Below, one piece after another: positions 5,721 to 5,875 of a stretch of 5,875 bases of DNA. Under the pieces are notes generated by a model that made no database searches, had not been told where the DNA came from, and worked only from the letters and a program-made list of their open reading frames with translations. This stretch comes from Clostridia bacterium. Lineage in GTDB: Bacteria; Bacillota; Clostridia; Oscillospirales; CAG-382. Position numbers and translations under genes: made by a program. The stretch is taken from NCBI GenBank assembly GCA_017938055.1, contig JAGBCG010000108.1, positions 1-5,875 of the forward strand, given 5' to 3'. Numbering within the stretch: the stretch's first letter is position 1; each line of letters starts with the position of its first letter.

Positions 5721-5808
5721 CAATAATAAGTATAGTATTCAAAGAATCAGAAACTTTTAGAAGTACTTGCAATTATAGAGTAATAAACATAAGAAAGGAC
5801 ATAAACTT

Positions 5809-5875
5809 ATGAAATCACCACTGAAAATGCTTGCCATTGACCTTGGTGCTTCAAGCGGCAGAGGTATAATAGGTA
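5809..5875 (+). CDS. rhaB: Rhamnulokinase-like FGGY sugar kinase, 3'-truncated by window edge
   Basis: Only 22 codons are visible (MKSPLKMLAIDLGASSGRGI...). The LAIDLGASSGR segment is the phosphate-1 ATP-binding loop at the start of FGGY/ASKHA kinases, and the Ala-Ser-Ser-Gly-Arg form is typical of rhamnulokinase, which phosphorylates L-rhamnulose in rhamnose breakdown. Xylulo- and glycerokinases usually read D-x-G-T-(S/T). The start is supported by AAAGGA (5794-5799) with 9 nt spacing and by the promoter at 5692-5720. The assignment rests on one motif, so another FGGY kinase remains possible. Confidence 0.75.
   Translation, partial: MKSPLKMLAIDLGASSGRGIIG

Noticed and set aside
1..5875. CRISPR array, tRNA, rRNA or insertion sequence
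   Set aside because: No regularly spaced direct repeats, no tRNA-like cloverleaf or TTC-loop sequence, and no transposase-like reading frame with terminal inverted repeats were found by eye.

Overview
AT-rich window whose gene content and strong Shine-Dalgarno sequences suggest an anaerobic Firmicute, most likely a gut-type Clostridia member (Ruminococcaceae/Oscillospiraceae-like). This is an inference; no taxonomic marker gene is present.

Region 1 (2-4426, + strand) is a tightly packed probable operon of five genes, entered part-way through its first gene: (i) the C-terminal part of a multi-spanning Ion Transporter superfamily permease (SLC13/ArsB/NhaD type); (ii) a full-length beta subunit of a sodium-pumping decarboxylase (OadB/GcdB/MmdB family) with the expected Asp, Tyr, Asn, Gly, Ser and Arg functional residues; (iii) a 39-residue single-span membrane peptide that looks like a minimal gamma subunit (OadG-like); (iv) a 509-residue membrane protein built of two DUF1538 repeats; and (v) a 222-residue soluble protein that appears to be a tandem pair of PII-like domains, overlapping the DUF1538 gene by 8 bp. 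No carboxyltransferase (alpha) or biotin carrier gene is in view. The reading I favour is a sodium/carboxylate transport cluster in which the PII-like protein regulates the DUF1538 membrane protein, by analogy with GlnK on AmtB. That functional link is inference from gene order.

Region 2 (4427-4638) is the gap between convergent genes. It is crowded with dyad symmetries: a weak hairpin-plus-T signal, a 14-bp stem hairpin, a perfect 16-bp palindrome, and a textbook intrinsic terminator with a 9-bp stem and seven Ts.

Region 3 (4639-5585, - strand) is a D-2-hydroxyacid dehydrogenase resembling glycerate dehydrogenase/hydroxypyruvate reductase. It has all catalytic residues, but its reading frame is broken by one missing base near 5095-5100.

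Region 4 (5586-5808) is a divergent promoter region. One sigma-A type promoter faces left to the dehydrogenase and another (TTTACA-17-TATAAT) faces right. The right-facing one leads to the first 22 codons of a rhamnulokinase-like sugar kinase, cut by the window edge.
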